In this document: piece after piece, positions 53,714 through 63,165 of the stretch
Layout: every line of letters begins with the position of its first letter
Position numbering within the stretch: the first letter of the stretch is position 1
Source of the DNA: UBA8437 sp964646205
GTDB taxonomy: Bacteria; Planctomycetota; Planctomycetia; Planctomycetales; Planctomycetaceae
DNA: 64,000 nucleotides
Direction of reading: 5' to 3'
NCBI GenBank assembly: GCA_964646205.1
Contig: CAZYAZ010000011.1
Location: forward strand, 1 to 64,000
Notes under the pieces: generated by a model
What the model was told of the DNA's origin: nothing
The model's database searches: none
The model's input: the letters and a program-made list of their open reading frames with translations, nothing else
Translations under genes and position numbers: made by a program

Positions 53714-55144
53714 ATGGCCACAGCCCCGGTTGAAACTCTGGGCCCGTCCTCCGAGCAGCCGACACGTGTCCGCTGGGGCATGTTTGTGCTGGCGTGTGGC
53801 AGTTCCTGGTTCCTGTATCTGCATCGCTACACCTGGAACGTGATCGGTCCGTATCTGGCCGAGGACTACGGACTCTCGAAAACCGAACTGGGCGCGATCT
53901 TCACCTTTTTCACGCCGACCTACGGCGTGGGCCAGATTCCCAGCGGGATTCTCTGTGACTGGGTCGGCCCACATTTGTTCCTGGGCGTGATCATTGTCAT
54001 CTGGTCGCTGGTGGTTCCACTTTACGGTGTTGCCGGGGGACGGCCCGGGTTGATTGCCTTGCGGCTGGTTTTTGGAGCGGCACAGGCTGGGACCTATCCC
54101 GCATTGTCAAAAATCACCGGGACCTGGTTTCCGGTCAAGACGCGGACGATTGTCCAGGGTTGGGTGGCGACGTTCTTTGGCCGCAGTGGTGGGGCCATGT
54201 CGTCGATCCTGCTGGCGAGCGTGTTGATCGGCTATTTTGAGATGCAGTGGCAATGGGCGCTGGTCGTGATGGGAGCCGCCGGGGTGATTTTTGGGATCAC
54301 GTTCCTGGTGTTTTTTCGGAATTCTCCGGAAGTGGACCCTCGAGTCAACCAGGCCGAGCGCGATCTGATCGCCGAAGGATCGCCACCGGCTGATCCGTCG
54401 GCACCGCCGGTCTTGCCGTTGCGAGTGGCGATCCGCAATCGCAGCATGTTTTTCTTCGTGATCCAGCAGATCACCAGTGCCGGCGCCGATGCCGTCTATG
54501 TTCTGTTCATGGGCGACTATTTCTTGAACGCCAAGGGGTTCGATATCTCCGAGGCGGGATTGTTGATCAGCCTGCCACTGTGGGGTGGTGCGATTGGCGG
54601 CATGTTGGGCGGTTTCTTCAATGATCTGATGATCCAGTGGACCGGCAGTCGCCGGATTGGTCGAAGTGCGGTCGGTTTTACCGGCAAGTTCATTGCCTGT
54701 TTCTTGATGTTCGTGGCGATCTCACAGGACGACGGTGTGGCCGCTGCCTGGGCTCTCTTTGCGGTCAAGTTTTTCACCGACTGGAGCCAGCCGACTGTTT
54801 GGGGAACCTGTACCGATATCGGCGGTCGCTATGCAGCGACAGTATTTGGTGTGATCAACACCTCCGGGTCTATCGGTGGACTGGTGTCACCGATTCTCTT
54901 TGGCGCCATTCTGGACTGGAACACCAGCAGCATGGTCATCGACGGGGTCACCAAGTCGGTGACCAACTACAACCCGATGTTCGTGACCGTGGCCGTGATG
55001 TATGGCATCAGTGCGATGTGCTGGATCCTGACCGACTGTACCGATTCGCTCGAATCGCGGCTGGCGCCCGGTGGAGATCTGTCGAGTGGTTCGCCCGATG
55101 ATGATTCGTCGGTCGAAAATGATGGCGATGAACTGGGGGTCTAG
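53714..55144 (+). CDS. MFS transporter, ACS-family-like
   Basis: 476 residues with about twelve membrane segments. LRLVFGAAQAGTYPALSKI and the linker after segment 6 fit the anion:cation symporter (ACS) family, which carries hexuronates, glucarate, phthalate and similar organic acids. WFLYLHRYTWNVIGPYLAED opens the first segments. Acidic C-terminal tail. ATG 53714 has AGGAAG upstream; the ATG at 53696 is an alternative. Five bases before the next MFS gene, of which it is a paralogue. Confidence 0.88.
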   Translation: MATAPVETLGPSSEQPTRVRWGMFVLACGSSWFLYLHRYTWNVIGPYLAEDYGLSKTELGAIFTFFTPTYGVGQIPSGILCDWVGPHLFLGVIIVIWSLVVPLYGVAGGRPGLIALRLVFGAAQAGTYPALSKITGTWFPVKTRTIVQGWVATFFGRSGGAMSSILLASVLIGYFEMQWQWALVVMGAAGVIFGITFLVFFRNSPEVDPRVNQAERDLIAEGSPPADPSAPPVLPLRVAIRNRSMFFFVIQQITSAGADAVYVLFMGDYFLNAKGFDISEAGLLISLPLWGGAIGGMLGGFFNDLMIQWTGSRRIGRSAVGFTGKFIACFLMFVAISQDDGVAAAWALFAVKFFTDWSQPTVWGTCTDIGGRYAATVFGVINTSGSIGGLVSPILFGAILDWNTSSMVIDGVTKSVTNYNPMFVTVAVMYGISAMCWILTDCTDSLESRLAPGGDLSSGSPDDDSSVENDGDELGV

Positions 55145-55148
55145 AGGG

Positions 55149-56498
55149 ATGGCGGGGACTACAAATGCTCCGACCCGTGTCCGTTACATGGTGTTCGTGC
55201 TGGGCTTCGGCACCAGTTGGATGCTGTACCTGCATCGCTATTCGTTTGCGCTGATCAAGCCGTTTCTGAAGGAGGAACTGGATGTCAGCAACACCGAACT
55301 GGGATACATGGATGCCGTGTTTGGGGCGACCTATTTCGGAGCACAGTTTCCGACCGGGTTGTGGGGAGACGTGGCCGGCGTGCACTGGTTGCTGGGCGGG
55401 CTGATCCTGTTGTGGTCGGTGTCTCTGGCGATGCATGCCTGGGCACCCAATGCCAAGATCTTGTATGCCGCCCGGGCCCTGCTGGGAGCCGGACAGGCCG
55501 GCGTGTTTTCCCTGGTGGGCCGCCTGACCCGGTCGTGGATTCCGCTGAGTGTCCGGACCACCGCCCAGGGCTGGATCGGCGTGGCTGCCGGTCGGTTGGG
55601 CGGCCTGTCAGCCAACCTGCTGCTGATGACGGTGATGATCGGGGTCATGGGACTCAAGTGGCAACTGGCACTGTACATCCTGGCTGGTGTCGGTATCACC
55701 CACGGTTTGGCCTTCCTGGCCCTGTTCCGCAATTCCCCGGCCGAGCACCCGTGGGCGAACGAGGCCGAGGCCGACCTGGTCGCTGGCGATTCGCAGCAGG
55801 AGCAGGAAAAGCCGTTGAAGATCGGTGAATTGGTCCGCCAGATGGACCGTCGTTCGATCCTCAACCTGGTTGCGGTCAACGCCTCATCGACTTTCAGTTC
55901 GATCGCCGACCACATCTACTCGCACTGGATCCCCTTGTTCCTGGTCGTCGAGTACCAACTGAAGTACAAGGAGATGGGCATCTACTCCGCCCTGCCTCTT
56001 CTGGGTGGGGTCACTGGGGGAATCATCGGCGGGTATCTCAACGACTGGCTGATTCGTCGGACCGGCAGCCGTCGCTGGGTCCGCAGCCTGGTCGGCTTCG
56101 CCGGCAAGTTCCTGGCCGCGATCACGCTGGCTGCCGGCATCGTCTTCTTCTATGACGATCCCTATGTCTTCTGTGGCATGCTGTTCGTCGTCAAGTTGTT
56201 CGCCGACATCAGCCTGACGACGCGGTGGGGAACGATCACCGATATCGGCGGCCGGGCCACCGCGTCGGTGTTTGCCTTCAACAACTCGGTGGCCAGCGCC
56301 ATCGTCATGGGGATCCCGGCTGTCTACGGGTACATCTCCGACGTGCATGGCTGGCGGGTTGTCTTCTGGGTGGCGTGCTCAGCCTACGTCGCCTGTGCGT
56401 TGACCTGGTTGCTGGTCAACTGCACGATCCCGGTGCTGGCCAACGACCGCGAGCCGACCCGTCCGATTGAGGCGACCGGGGAAGATCGGGAATCCTGA
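55149..56498 (+). CDS. MFS transporter, ACS-family-like (paralogue of the preceding gene)
   Basis: 449 residues, about twelve membrane segments. WMLYLHRYSFALIKPFLKEEL parallels the start of the upstream transporter (WFLYLHRYTWNVIGPYLAED), and LLGAGQAGVFSLVGRLTRSW and DWLIRRTGSRRWVRSLVGF parallel its middle, so the two arose by tandem duplication. A substrate cannot be assigned; two-subunit or alternative-substrate use is possible. ATG 55149 (GGGG box nine bases upstream). Stop codon lies in the inverted repeat at 56495-56518. Confidence 0.88.
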   Translation: MAGTTNAPTRVRYMVFVLGFGTSWMLYLHRYSFALIKPFLKEELDVSNTELGYMDAVFGATYFGAQFPTGLWGDVAGVHWLLGGLILLWSVSLAMHAWAPNAKILYAARALLGAGQAGVFSLVGRLTRSWIPLSVRTTAQGWIGVAAGRLGGLSANLLLMTVMIGVMGLKWQLALYILAGVGITHGLAFLALFRNSPAEHPWANEAEADLVAGDSQQEQEKPLKIGELVRQMDRRSILNLVAVNASSTFSSIADHIYSHWIPLFLVVEYQLKYKEMGIYSALPLLGGVTGGIIGGYLNDWLIRRTGSRRWVRSLVGFAGKFLAAITLAAGIVFFYDDPYVFCGMLFVVKLFADISLTTRWGTITDIGGRATASVFAFNNSVASAIVMGIPAVYGYISDVHGWRVVFWVACSAYVACALTWLLVNCTIPVLANDREPTRPIEATGEDRES

Positions 56499-56518
56499 TC
56501 ACTGCAGGTTGTGATCAG
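56495..56518. repeat. Perfect 8-bp inverted repeat holding both stop codons of a convergent pair
   Basis: CTGATCAC (56495-56502), loop TGCAGGTT, GTGATCAG (56511-56518). The left arm contains the TGA of the MFS gene and the right arm the TCA (TGA on the minus strand) of aroB. No T-tract on either strand, but the symmetry suggests a bidirectional end signal. Confidence 0.8.
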
Positions 56519-57600
56519 ATCAGTTCTCGCACCAGTTCCTCGGGCACGTCGTCGACAAGCTCGACATGGCCCATGCGACTGGGCAGCACGAATCTCAGCT
56601 GACCGCCGGTGGTTTTCTTGTCGAGCCGCATCCGAGCCAGGATGTCCCCGGTGTCATGTTCGGCCGGGGGGGTCACGGGCAGGCCGAGTTGCTCGAGCAA
56701 CCGGACCTGGCGATCGGTTGTGGCCGAATCGATCCGGCCGAGCCGTTCGGCGAGCCGACTGGCCTGGATCATCCCGAGCGCCACCGCCTCACCGTGCAGC
56801 AGTTCGCCGTATCCAGCCAGGGCCTCGTAGGCGTGGGCGAATGTGTGTCCGTAGTTGAGGACTGCTCGCACGCCGGTGGTTTCCCGCTCGTCCTGTTCGA
56901 CGACCTCGGCCTTCAACTCACAGCTGCGGGCAATCACATGGGCCAGCACTTCGCGGTCTCGGCCGTCGAGCCCCTCGGCGTGCTGTTCGAGGTAGTCGAA
57001 GAACTCCGCATCCAGGATCACGCCGTACTTGATCACCTCGGCCAACCCGCTGCGGTAGTCCCGCTCGGGCAACGTCTCCAGGGTGGCGGTGTCGATCAGC
57101 ACACCGGCCGGCTGGTGGAAGGCCCCGATCAGGTTCTTGGCCCGGGGATGATTGACGGCGACCTTGCCGCCGACTGAGCTGTCGACCTGGGCCAGCAGGG
57201 TGGTGGGAACCTGGACGAATCGGATGCCCCGGGCGTAGGTGGCTGCGACGAACCCTGCCGCGTCGCCGACCACGCCGCCTCCGACGGCGACCACCAGCGT
57301 GCCACGGTCGGCTGGCAGAGCGACCAGCGAGTCGAACATCGATTCGGCTGCTGCGAGCGACTTGGACGGTTCCCCCGGCTCGAGCACGTGTCGATTCACC
57401 AGCCAGCCGTCAGCTTCGAATCCCGCGGCAACTGTCGCGGCGTGCGAATCGGCCAGGTTGGCGTCGGTCACGATCAGTGCCGATCCGGGTGTGTCCAGCC
57501 CGGACCACTGGCGGCATCGAGTCGATGTCTCGGCCAACAGGCCATGATCGATCACGATGTCGTAGCTGCGATGAGCCAGGGAAACGTGGACGGTGGGCAT
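56515..57600 (-). CDS. aroB: 3-dehydroquinate synthase
   Basis: 361 residues. Second step of the shikimate pathway, using NAD+ and a divalent metal. VAVGGGVVGDAAGFVAATY (NAD site), VPTTLLAQVDSSVGGKVAVNH, KNLIGAFHQP, RSGLAEVIKYG and NYGHTFAHAYE (metal-binding His) are all present. The start at 57600 gives the usual MPTVHVSL beginning; the frame open to 57720 would add a stretch inside the next gene. Reads in the same direction as, and starts eight bases after, the creatininase-like gene, so an operon is likely. Confidence 0.95.
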   Translation of the reverse strand: MPTVHVSLAHRSYDIVIDHGLLAETSTRCRQWSGLDTPGSALIVTDANLADSHAATVAAGFEADGWLVNRHVLEPGEPSKSLAAAESMFDSLVALPADRGTLVVAVGGGVVGDAAGFVAATYARGIRFVQVPTTLLAQVDSSVGGKVAVNHPRAKNLIGAFHQPAGVLIDTATLETLPERDYRSGLAEVIKYGVILDAEFFDYLEQHAEGLDGRDREVLAHVIARSCELKAEVVEQDERETTGVRAVLNYGHTFAHAYEALAGYGELLHGEAVALGMIQASRLAERLGRIDSATTDRQVRLLEQLGLPVTPPAEHDTGDILARMRLDKKTTGGQLRFVLPSRMGHVELVDDVPEELVRELI

Positions 57601-57608
57601 GGGGAGAC

Positions 57609-58487
57609 TCAGTCGGTTTCGTGCCGTTGGTTCCAGGGGATCGGCATGGAGGGTTCGGGCTTCTGCTCGCGATGCCGTGTGTCGCGGGGTCGGTCGCGGA
57701 AGTAATCGACGAAACGACACAGCTGCTTGACGGCTTCCTCGTAGGCCTGCTGGCCCTTCTCGACCGATCCTTTTTCGGCGTCGCCCAGGACACCGGTTTC
57801 CGAGTAACTGCTGGTCCAGGAAATCAGTGAGCCGGGACCGGCGGCAAACAGGTCGACCCAGTTGAAGTCGTTGTCCTCGTCGTTCATCTTGATCGTACCG
57901 CTTTGGATCTTGTCCTTGCGGACGTCATCCTCGGACAGGTAGAGGTACAGCGACGTTTCAAGTTCGCCAGCGTGTGAACAGCCACCGGGGAATTTGCTCT
58001 CGCGCCAGCCGGGCAGGAAGTCCTTGTCGACGGTCAGCAGGTTCCACCACGCCATCAGGATGCACTCGGCGTCGGTTTCCAGGTTGGTTCGTCGGGCGGC
58101 CAGGTCGAGGTTGGGCATGTTCGAGCCGTGGCCGTTGAGCAGGATGATTTTCTTGAAACCGTGGTAGGCCAGTGACCTGGTGACGTCGGTCACTCCCCGG
58201 ATGAATGTCTCGTAGTTCGTGTTGATCGTGCCGGGGAAGTCCATCACGTGGCCGGTGTAGCCGTAGCAGACAGTCGGTAGGACCAGGACCTTCTCGGGCA
58301 TCGCCTCACCGCAACCCCGGGCGACTCCGCCGGGACAGACCAGGTCGACATCCAGTGGCAGATGGTGTCCGTGCTGCTCGACTGCACCGCATGGCAGGAT
58401 ACAGACCTGGCGAGATTCAACAGCGTCATTGATTTCCGGCCAGGTCAATTTTTCGTAACGGTACTCGGTTTCAGCTCGACTGCTCAT
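57609..58487 (-). CDS. Creatininase-family amidohydrolase
   Basis: 292 residues. Family fold of creatinine amidohydrolase/MftE/ArfB: VCILPCGAVEQHGHHLPLDVD (metal Glu, His, Asp), NGHGSNMPNL and CSHAGELETSLYL (metal ligands His and Glu). True creatininase, mycofactocin peptidase and FAPy deformylase share these motifs, so the substrate is open. C-terminal tail is charged (RDRPRDTRHREQK). Upstream of aroB in one direction; divergent from selB, 150 bp between starts. Confidence 0.88.
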   Translation of the reverse strand: MSSRAETEYRYEKLTWPEINDAVESRQVCILPCGAVEQHGHHLPLDVDLVCPGGVARGCGEAMPEKVLVLPTVCYGYTGHVMDFPGTINTNYETFIRGVTDVTRSLAYHGFKKIILLNGHGSNMPNLDLAARRTNLETDAECILMAWWNLLTVDKDFLPGWRESKFPGGCSHAGELETSLYLYLSEDDVRKDKIQSGTIKMNDEDNDFNWVDLFAAGPGSLISWTSSYSETGVLGDAEKGSVEKGQQAYEEAVKQLCRFVDYFRDRPRDTRHREQKPEPSMPIPWNQRHETD

Positions 58488-58637
58488 CTCTGTCTCCAGT
58501 TGTATGTCGCCGGGCTCTTGCGGCTGGTTTGTCCATCTTCGAGAATCGAGTGACCAACCTCTCGTTCCTTTTCATTTTGGCTGGCCCGTGCCATGTCCGC
58601 CAGCGACCTCACCTCTGCCGAATCAGTCGAAGCCACC

Positions 58638-60566
58638 ATGGCGATCAAGCATATCCTGATCGGCACCGCTGGACACATCGACCATGGCAAAACGCGTCTG
58701 GTCGGGAAGTTGACCGGAGTGGACACCGACCGGTTGCCCGAGGAGAAAGCCCGGGGCATTTCCATCGACCTGGGGTTTGCTCACTGGCAGGCCGAGGGGT
58801 TCCAGTTCGGGCTGATCGACGTGCCCGGACACGAGAAGTTCGTCAAGAACATGGTGGCCGGTGCGACGGGTGTCAACGTGGCACTGCTGGTGATCGCCGC
58901 CGACGACGGGGTGATGCCCCAGACCCGCGAACACCTCGAGATCATGGACCTGTTGCAGATTGGCACCGGCGTGGTGGCAATCACCAAAACGGACCTGGTG
59001 GAACCGGATTTTGTCGAACTGGTGGAAGCGGAAATCGAGGAGACACTCGTGGGCACTTTCCTGGAAGGTGCCCCGGTCGTGCCGGTGTCCTCCGAGACCG
59101 GCGAGGGAATCGAGACGTTGAAGTCGACCCTGCTCGAGGCCGCTCGCGGTGTGACGTTGCCCGAGAGTGAGCCGGTGTTTCGGATGCCGGTGGATCGGGC
59201 CATTTCGTTGCCCGGCCATGGCACGATTGTTACCGGCAGCGTGATCAGTGGGCAGGTGCGGTCCGGGGACACGTTGGAATTGTGGCCGGAAGGTCGAGAG
59301 GTGCGGGTTCGCAGCGTGCAGAACCACGGGTCCGATTCGGACGATGCTGGCGTGAGACAGAGGACGGCGATCAACCTGGCCGGCGTGAAGTACGACGAGG
59401 TCTCCCGGGGAGTCGAATTGGCCACCGCGGGCCTGTTGCAACGCACCCGTCGCTTGCTGGTGGATCTGAAGCTGCTGTCCAGTTCCCCGTTGCAGTTGAA
59501 GGACCGGATGGAGTTGAACCTGCACCTGGGGACCCGGGAGGTTCCGGCCCGGGTGATTCTCAAGGGACAGGTGTTGAAGCCGGGTGAGCGGGCGTATGCC
59601 GAGTTGCGGCTCGCCGAGGACATTGTCGCCGCACACGCCCAGAGGTTCATTCTTCGCCGGGTCTCACCGGCCCTGACAGTTGGTGGTGGCCGAGTGCTGG
59701 ACCCGTGGTTGCCCGTGGGCAAGCGAGTCCGGGATCTCCAGGCTGCCGGGGCAGCTCTGGATCAGCCCGACGAACGGGCCCGGCTTTCGGGGTTGGTTGC
59801 CAACCTGGACGACATTCCCGAGACGCCCCTGGCGGCATTGTGGCGGGCGGGTGTCGGGAGCCGGCGGTACGAAGAACTGGTGGCGGAACTGACGGCCGAG
59901 GGGACAATCATTCACGTCGGTGACGGCGACCGGACAATTCCAATCCATGCGCAACGGCTCGGGGCGTTGGCCGGGACGGTGATGAAGACGATCCGAGAGG
60001 AACTCGACAAACGCCAGCCACGACGGACCCTGCCACGGGCCACCATCGTGTCGGCTTGCCGGGAGATCATGCGTCCGGTGTTGCTGGAGGCGGTGATGTC
60101 GCACCTGGTCTCCTCGGGCGAACTTGTCGTCACCGGTGGCAACCTGGGACCGGCCGATGCCCAGGTGCAACTGACCAAGGCCCAGCGAGCCGCCCGGGAC
60201 ACGTTGTTGGAACAGGTCCAGGCAGCCGGATTGACCCCACCCACCTTCAAGGAACTCGGCGAATCACTGGGGCAGCCACGTGACGGATTGCAGGCCCTGT
60301 TGGCGCTGTGCGTCGACGAGGGCCTGGTGGTGGCTGTTTCCGACGATCTCCACTTTGCTCCCACCGCGATTGAGCAGGGCCGCAGTGTCTGTGCCGACGT
60401 GTTTGCCCAGGAGAACGAGGTGACCATGTCGCAATTGCGTGAGGCGTGGGGGATCAGCCGCAAGTTTGCCGTGCCGTTGTGCGAGTACTATGACGAGGTG
60501 GAAATCACGGTGCGGCAGGGGAACGTTCGTGTCGCCGGGCCGAAGCTGGCCGTGGAACTGGCCTGA
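58638..60566 (+). CDS. selB: Selenocysteine-specific translation elongation factor
   Basis: 642 residues from the ATG at 58638. GTPase that brings Sec-tRNA to UGA codons held by a SECIS. G1 GHIDHGKT (12-19), G3 DVPGHEKF (61-68), G4 TKTD (116-119), the SelB-type domain II/III (FRMPVDRAISLPGHGTIVTG), and the C-terminal winged-helix domains (from about 380) that bind SECIS RNA (ISRKFAVPLCEYYD is the last wing). A longer start at 58593 is possible but has no ribosome site. Followed by selA after 43 bp. Confidence 0.96.
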   Translation: MAIKHILIGTAGHIDHGKTRLVGKLTGVDTDRLPEEKARGISIDLGFAHWQAEGFQFGLIDVPGHEKFVKNMVAGATGVNVALLVIAADDGVMPQTREHLEIMDLLQIGTGVVAITKTDLVEPDFVELVEAEIEETLVGTFLEGAPVVPVSSETGEGIETLKSTLLEAARGVTLPESEPVFRMPVDRAISLPGHGTIVTGSVISGQVRSGDTLELWPEGREVRVRSVQNHGSDSDDAGVRQRTAINLAGVKYDEVSRGVELATAGLLQRTRRLLVDLKLLSSSPLQLKDRMELNLHLGTREVPARVILKGQVLKPGERAYAELRLAEDIVAAHAQRFILRRVSPALTVGGGRVLDPWLPVGKRVRDLQAAGAALDQPDERARLSGLVANLDDIPETPLAALWRAGVGSRRYEELVAELTAEGTIIHVGDGDRTIPIHAQRLGALAGTVMKTIREELDKRQPRRTLPRATIVSACREIMRPVLLEAVMSHLVSSGELVVTGGNLGPADAQVQLTKAQRAARDTLLEQVQAAGLTPPTFKELGESLGQPRDGLQALLALCVDEGLVVAVSDDLHFAPTAIEQGRSVCADVFAQENEVTMSQLREAWGISRKFAVPLCEYYDEVEITVRQGNVRVAGPKLAVELA

Positions 60567-60609
60567 GAGAGTCAACCAATGAGTGGTGCCGTTTGAAGGA
60601 ATCGGAGAA

Positions 60610-62019
60610 GTGAACACGTCTCACCAGGAATTGCTGCGGACACTGCCCCCGGTCGGTGAGTTGATCGAGGATGAGCGGCTGTCCGGGTTGGTGGCCGAGT
60701 CGGGCCGGGACGCGGTTGTCGAATGGACTCGCGTGTCGCTGGACGATGCCCGGTCCTGGTTGTTGTCGCCAGCCAATGACGATGAAGACGTCTCCCGCGA
60801 ATCGCTGGGCGAATTCGTGATCGCCGGAGTGATCCGGCAGTTCGAACTGGCCGGGTTGCGTCGCTTCGAGCGGGTCGTCAATGCCACCGGGGTGGTGTTG
60901 CACACCGGCCTGGGGCGGTCGCCGCTGTCGCCCGCCGCGCGGGCCGCGCTGGATGAACTCGGGGGGGCCGGCAACGTCGAGGTCGACCTGGAAACTGGCG
61001 AACGCAGGTACCGCGGGCACCAGTTGCAGGCGGCCTGGCAGGCGCTGTGCGGTGCCGAGGACTCGGTGGTGGTCAACAACAACGCCGCAGCCACCCTGTT
61101 GACCTTGCAGGCGTTGTGTGCCGGACGCGAGGTTGTGATCTCGAGAGGACAACTGATCGAGATCGGCGGGTCGTTCCGGTTGCCAGAGATCTTCAAGCTC
61201 TCCGGCGCTGTGCTGCGCGAGGTTGGGACGACCAATCGCACCACCGTGGCTGACTACGCTGCGGCCATCGGCCCCGAAACCGCCGCGATCATGCACGTGC
61301 ACACCTCCAACTACAAGGTGGTCGGCTTCACCGATTCACCAGGGATCGATTTGCTGGCTCGGTTGGCCCACGAACACGACCTGGTTGCCATAGATGACAT
61401 TGGCAGCGGTGCGATGGTCGACGTGTCGCGGTTTGGATTGCCGTCCGAACCAACGTTCAGCGACAGCCTGGCAGCCGACGCCGACGTGGTGCTGGGCAGT
61501 GGCGACAAGCTGCTGGGTGGTCCCCAGGCCGGGATCATCCTGGGCAAGAGCCGGTACGTCGAACCGATCCGGCAATTTCCCCTGGCCCGGGCCGTGCGGG
61601 TTGGCAAACTCACACTGGCGGCGTTGACTGCAACATTGGACTCCTACCGTCGTGGTGCGGCGATTGCCGAGATCCCGGTGTTGAGACTATTGGCCGCCAG
61701 CGAAACCGAACTGGCGGACCGTGCCAACGTGTTGAAAGCCGAGTTGGACCAGGTTGCGGGGGTGGCCACCGAGATCTCGCGTGAGACAGCCCTGGTCGGC
61801 GGTGGATCGTTGCCGGGTGCCGAGATGCCCACGGCGGTGCTGGCGGTGCAATTGGATGGCATGTCCGCCAATGATCTGGCGCTGAGTTTGCGAACCGGGC
61901 CGGTGAGGATGTTCACTCGAATCCAGCATGATCGCGTGCTGGTTGATCTCCGCAGCGTTCTCGCCGAGGAGGATCCTCTGGTGGTCCAGGCGTTGATCGC
62001 AGCGATTCCCGACGCATGA
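60610..62019 (+). CDS. selA: L-seryl-tRNA(Sec) selenium transferase
   Basis: 469 residues. PLP enzyme that converts Ser-tRNA(Sec) to Sec-tRNA(Sec) with selenophosphate. VVNATGVVLHTGLGRSPLS, VEVDLETGERRYRG, IDDIGSGAMVD and SGDKLLGGPQAG with Lys300 (Schiff base) are the SelA motifs. The GTG at 60610 has AAGGA nine bases upstream and is preferred over the in-frame GTG at 60583. Second gene of the selB-selA operon. selC (tRNA-Sec) and selD are not in the window. Confidence 0.96.
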   Translation: MNTSHQELLRTLPPVGELIEDERLSGLVAESGRDAVVEWTRVSLDDARSWLLSPANDDEDVSRESLGEFVIAGVIRQFELAGLRRFERVVNATGVVLHTGLGRSPLSPAARAALDELGGAGNVEVDLETGERRYRGHQLQAAWQALCGAEDSVVVNNNAAATLLTLQALCAGREVVISRGQLIEIGGSFRLPEIFKLSGAVLREVGTTNRTTVADYAAAIGPETAAIMHVHTSNYKVVGFTDSPGIDLLARLAHEHDLVAIDDIGSGAMVDVSRFGLPSEPTFSDSLAADADVVLGSGDKLLGGPQAGIILGKSRYVEPIRQFPLARAVRVGKLTLAALTATLDSYRRGAAIAEIPVLRLLAASETELADRANVLKAELDQVAGVATEISRETALVGGGSLPGAEMPTAVLAVQLDGMSANDLALSLRTGPVRMFTRIQHDRVLVDLRSVLAEEDPLVVQALIAAIPDA

Positions 62020-62145
62020 GTTGATCGCGGGAACTGTTGATGCGGGCCCGCGCTGGAGTCCCTTGCGGCGTCGGAGTAAGCTGGTGAGCCTCTGGCATGA
62101 CGATCACAACTGCCGAATCCGCCCCCGCTCCCGGAGATCTACCCG

Positions 62146-63114
62146 ATGAAGATGCGTCACCTGTTGATTGCTTTTGCGTTCCTGGCCACCACGGCCCTGT
62201 CGACTAATGCCCAGAATGCCAAGACCTCGTTTCTCGACGCCAAATCTGCCGGACCGGATTTTGCGGTCCAGGGAGAGTATGTCGGCACGATCGGCAAGCA
62301 ACGGAAGTTGGGAATCCAGGTGATCGCGTTGGGCAAGGGGAATTTCGATGCCGTGCTTTTCGCCGGCGGGTTGCCCGGCGCCGGTTGGGACGGAAAAACC
62401 AAGACGAAACTCAAGGGCGCGACGTCTGGTGGGAAGGTCACTTTCAAGGGCCGGAATTTCACTGGTGGCGTGGCCGGTGGAACGTTCAGCGGCAAGGCCG
62501 AGGACGATGTCGCGTTCTCTGCAAAGAAGGTTCTCCGGAAATCACCCACCCTGGGCGCGAAGCCACCCGAGGGGGCGGTGGTGCTCTTTGATGGCACGAC
62601 GGCAGAACATTTCCAGGGAGGCAAGCTGGAGGCCGGCAAACTGCTCAACGTGGGCGTTCGCTCCAAGCAGAAGTTTGGCAGTTTCACGTTGCACCTGGAG
62701 TTTCGGACGCCATTCATGCCCTACGCCCGTGGACAGGGGCGTGGCAACAGTGGCATGTACCTGCAGGACCAGTACGAGTGCCAGGTCCTGGACAGCTTTG
62801 GGCTCACGGGTCTCGACAACGAGTGTGGCGGCATCTACAAGGTGGCTCGTCCGAAGGTCAACATGTGCCTGCCTCCACTGAGTTGGCAGACCTACGATGT
62901 GAGTTTCACGACGGCGAAGTTGGACAAGGCGGGCAAGATCGTGTCTCCTGCGGTTACCACGATTCGTCACAATGGCGTGGTGATCCACCAGAATCTGTCA
63001 CTGAAGATCACCGCCGGTGGCGGACAGAACAGCGGGAAGGCCGGGTCCCTGTTCCTGCAGAACCACGGTGACCCGGTTCGATTTCGCAACATCTGGGTTG
63101 TCGAGACCAAGTAG
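62146..63114 (+). CDS. Exported DUF1080 (3-keto-disaccharide hydrolase-like) protein
   Basis: 322 residues. Signal peptide (3-22, ends TNAQ). Middle (about 30-130) is a Gly/Lys-rich, low-complexity region (YVGTIGKQRKLGIQV, LKGATSGGKVTFKGRNFTGG) seen in planctomycete exported proteins. DUF1080 domain 140-322: PEGAVVLFDGTTAEHFQGG, FGSFTLHLEFRTPF, GNSGMYLQDQYECQVLDSFG (metal/active-site strand) and FLQNHGDPVRFRNIWV. A carbohydrate-active role is inferred. GGAG eleven bases before the ATG. Not related in operon to selA (126 bp gap). Confidence 0.9.
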   Translation: MKMRHLLIAFAFLATTALSTNAQNAKTSFLDAKSAGPDFAVQGEYVGTIGKQRKLGIQVIALGKGNFDAVLFAGGLPGAGWDGKTKTKLKGATSGGKVTFKGRNFTGGVAGGTFSGKAEDDVAFSAKKVLRKSPTLGAKPPEGAVVLFDGTTAEHFQGGKLEAGKLLNVGVRSKQKFGSFTLHLEFRTPFMPYARGQGRGNSGMYLQDQYECQVLDSFGLTGLDNECGGIYKVARPKVNMCLPPLSWQTYDVSFTTAKLDKAGKIVSPAVTTIRHNGVVIHQNLSLKITAGGGQNSGKAGSLFLQNHGDPVRFRNIWVVETK

Positions 63115-63165
63115 GCGACACCGCGTCGCGTCCCTTCTCGAATCAGTTCATGCGGAGTTGTCATC

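Noticed and set aside
62020..62145. A tRNA-Sec gene beside selA
   Set aside because: No long variable arm or GGTTCGA-type T-loop is visible. The GCGGGCCCGC palindrome near 62041 is too short for a tRNA.
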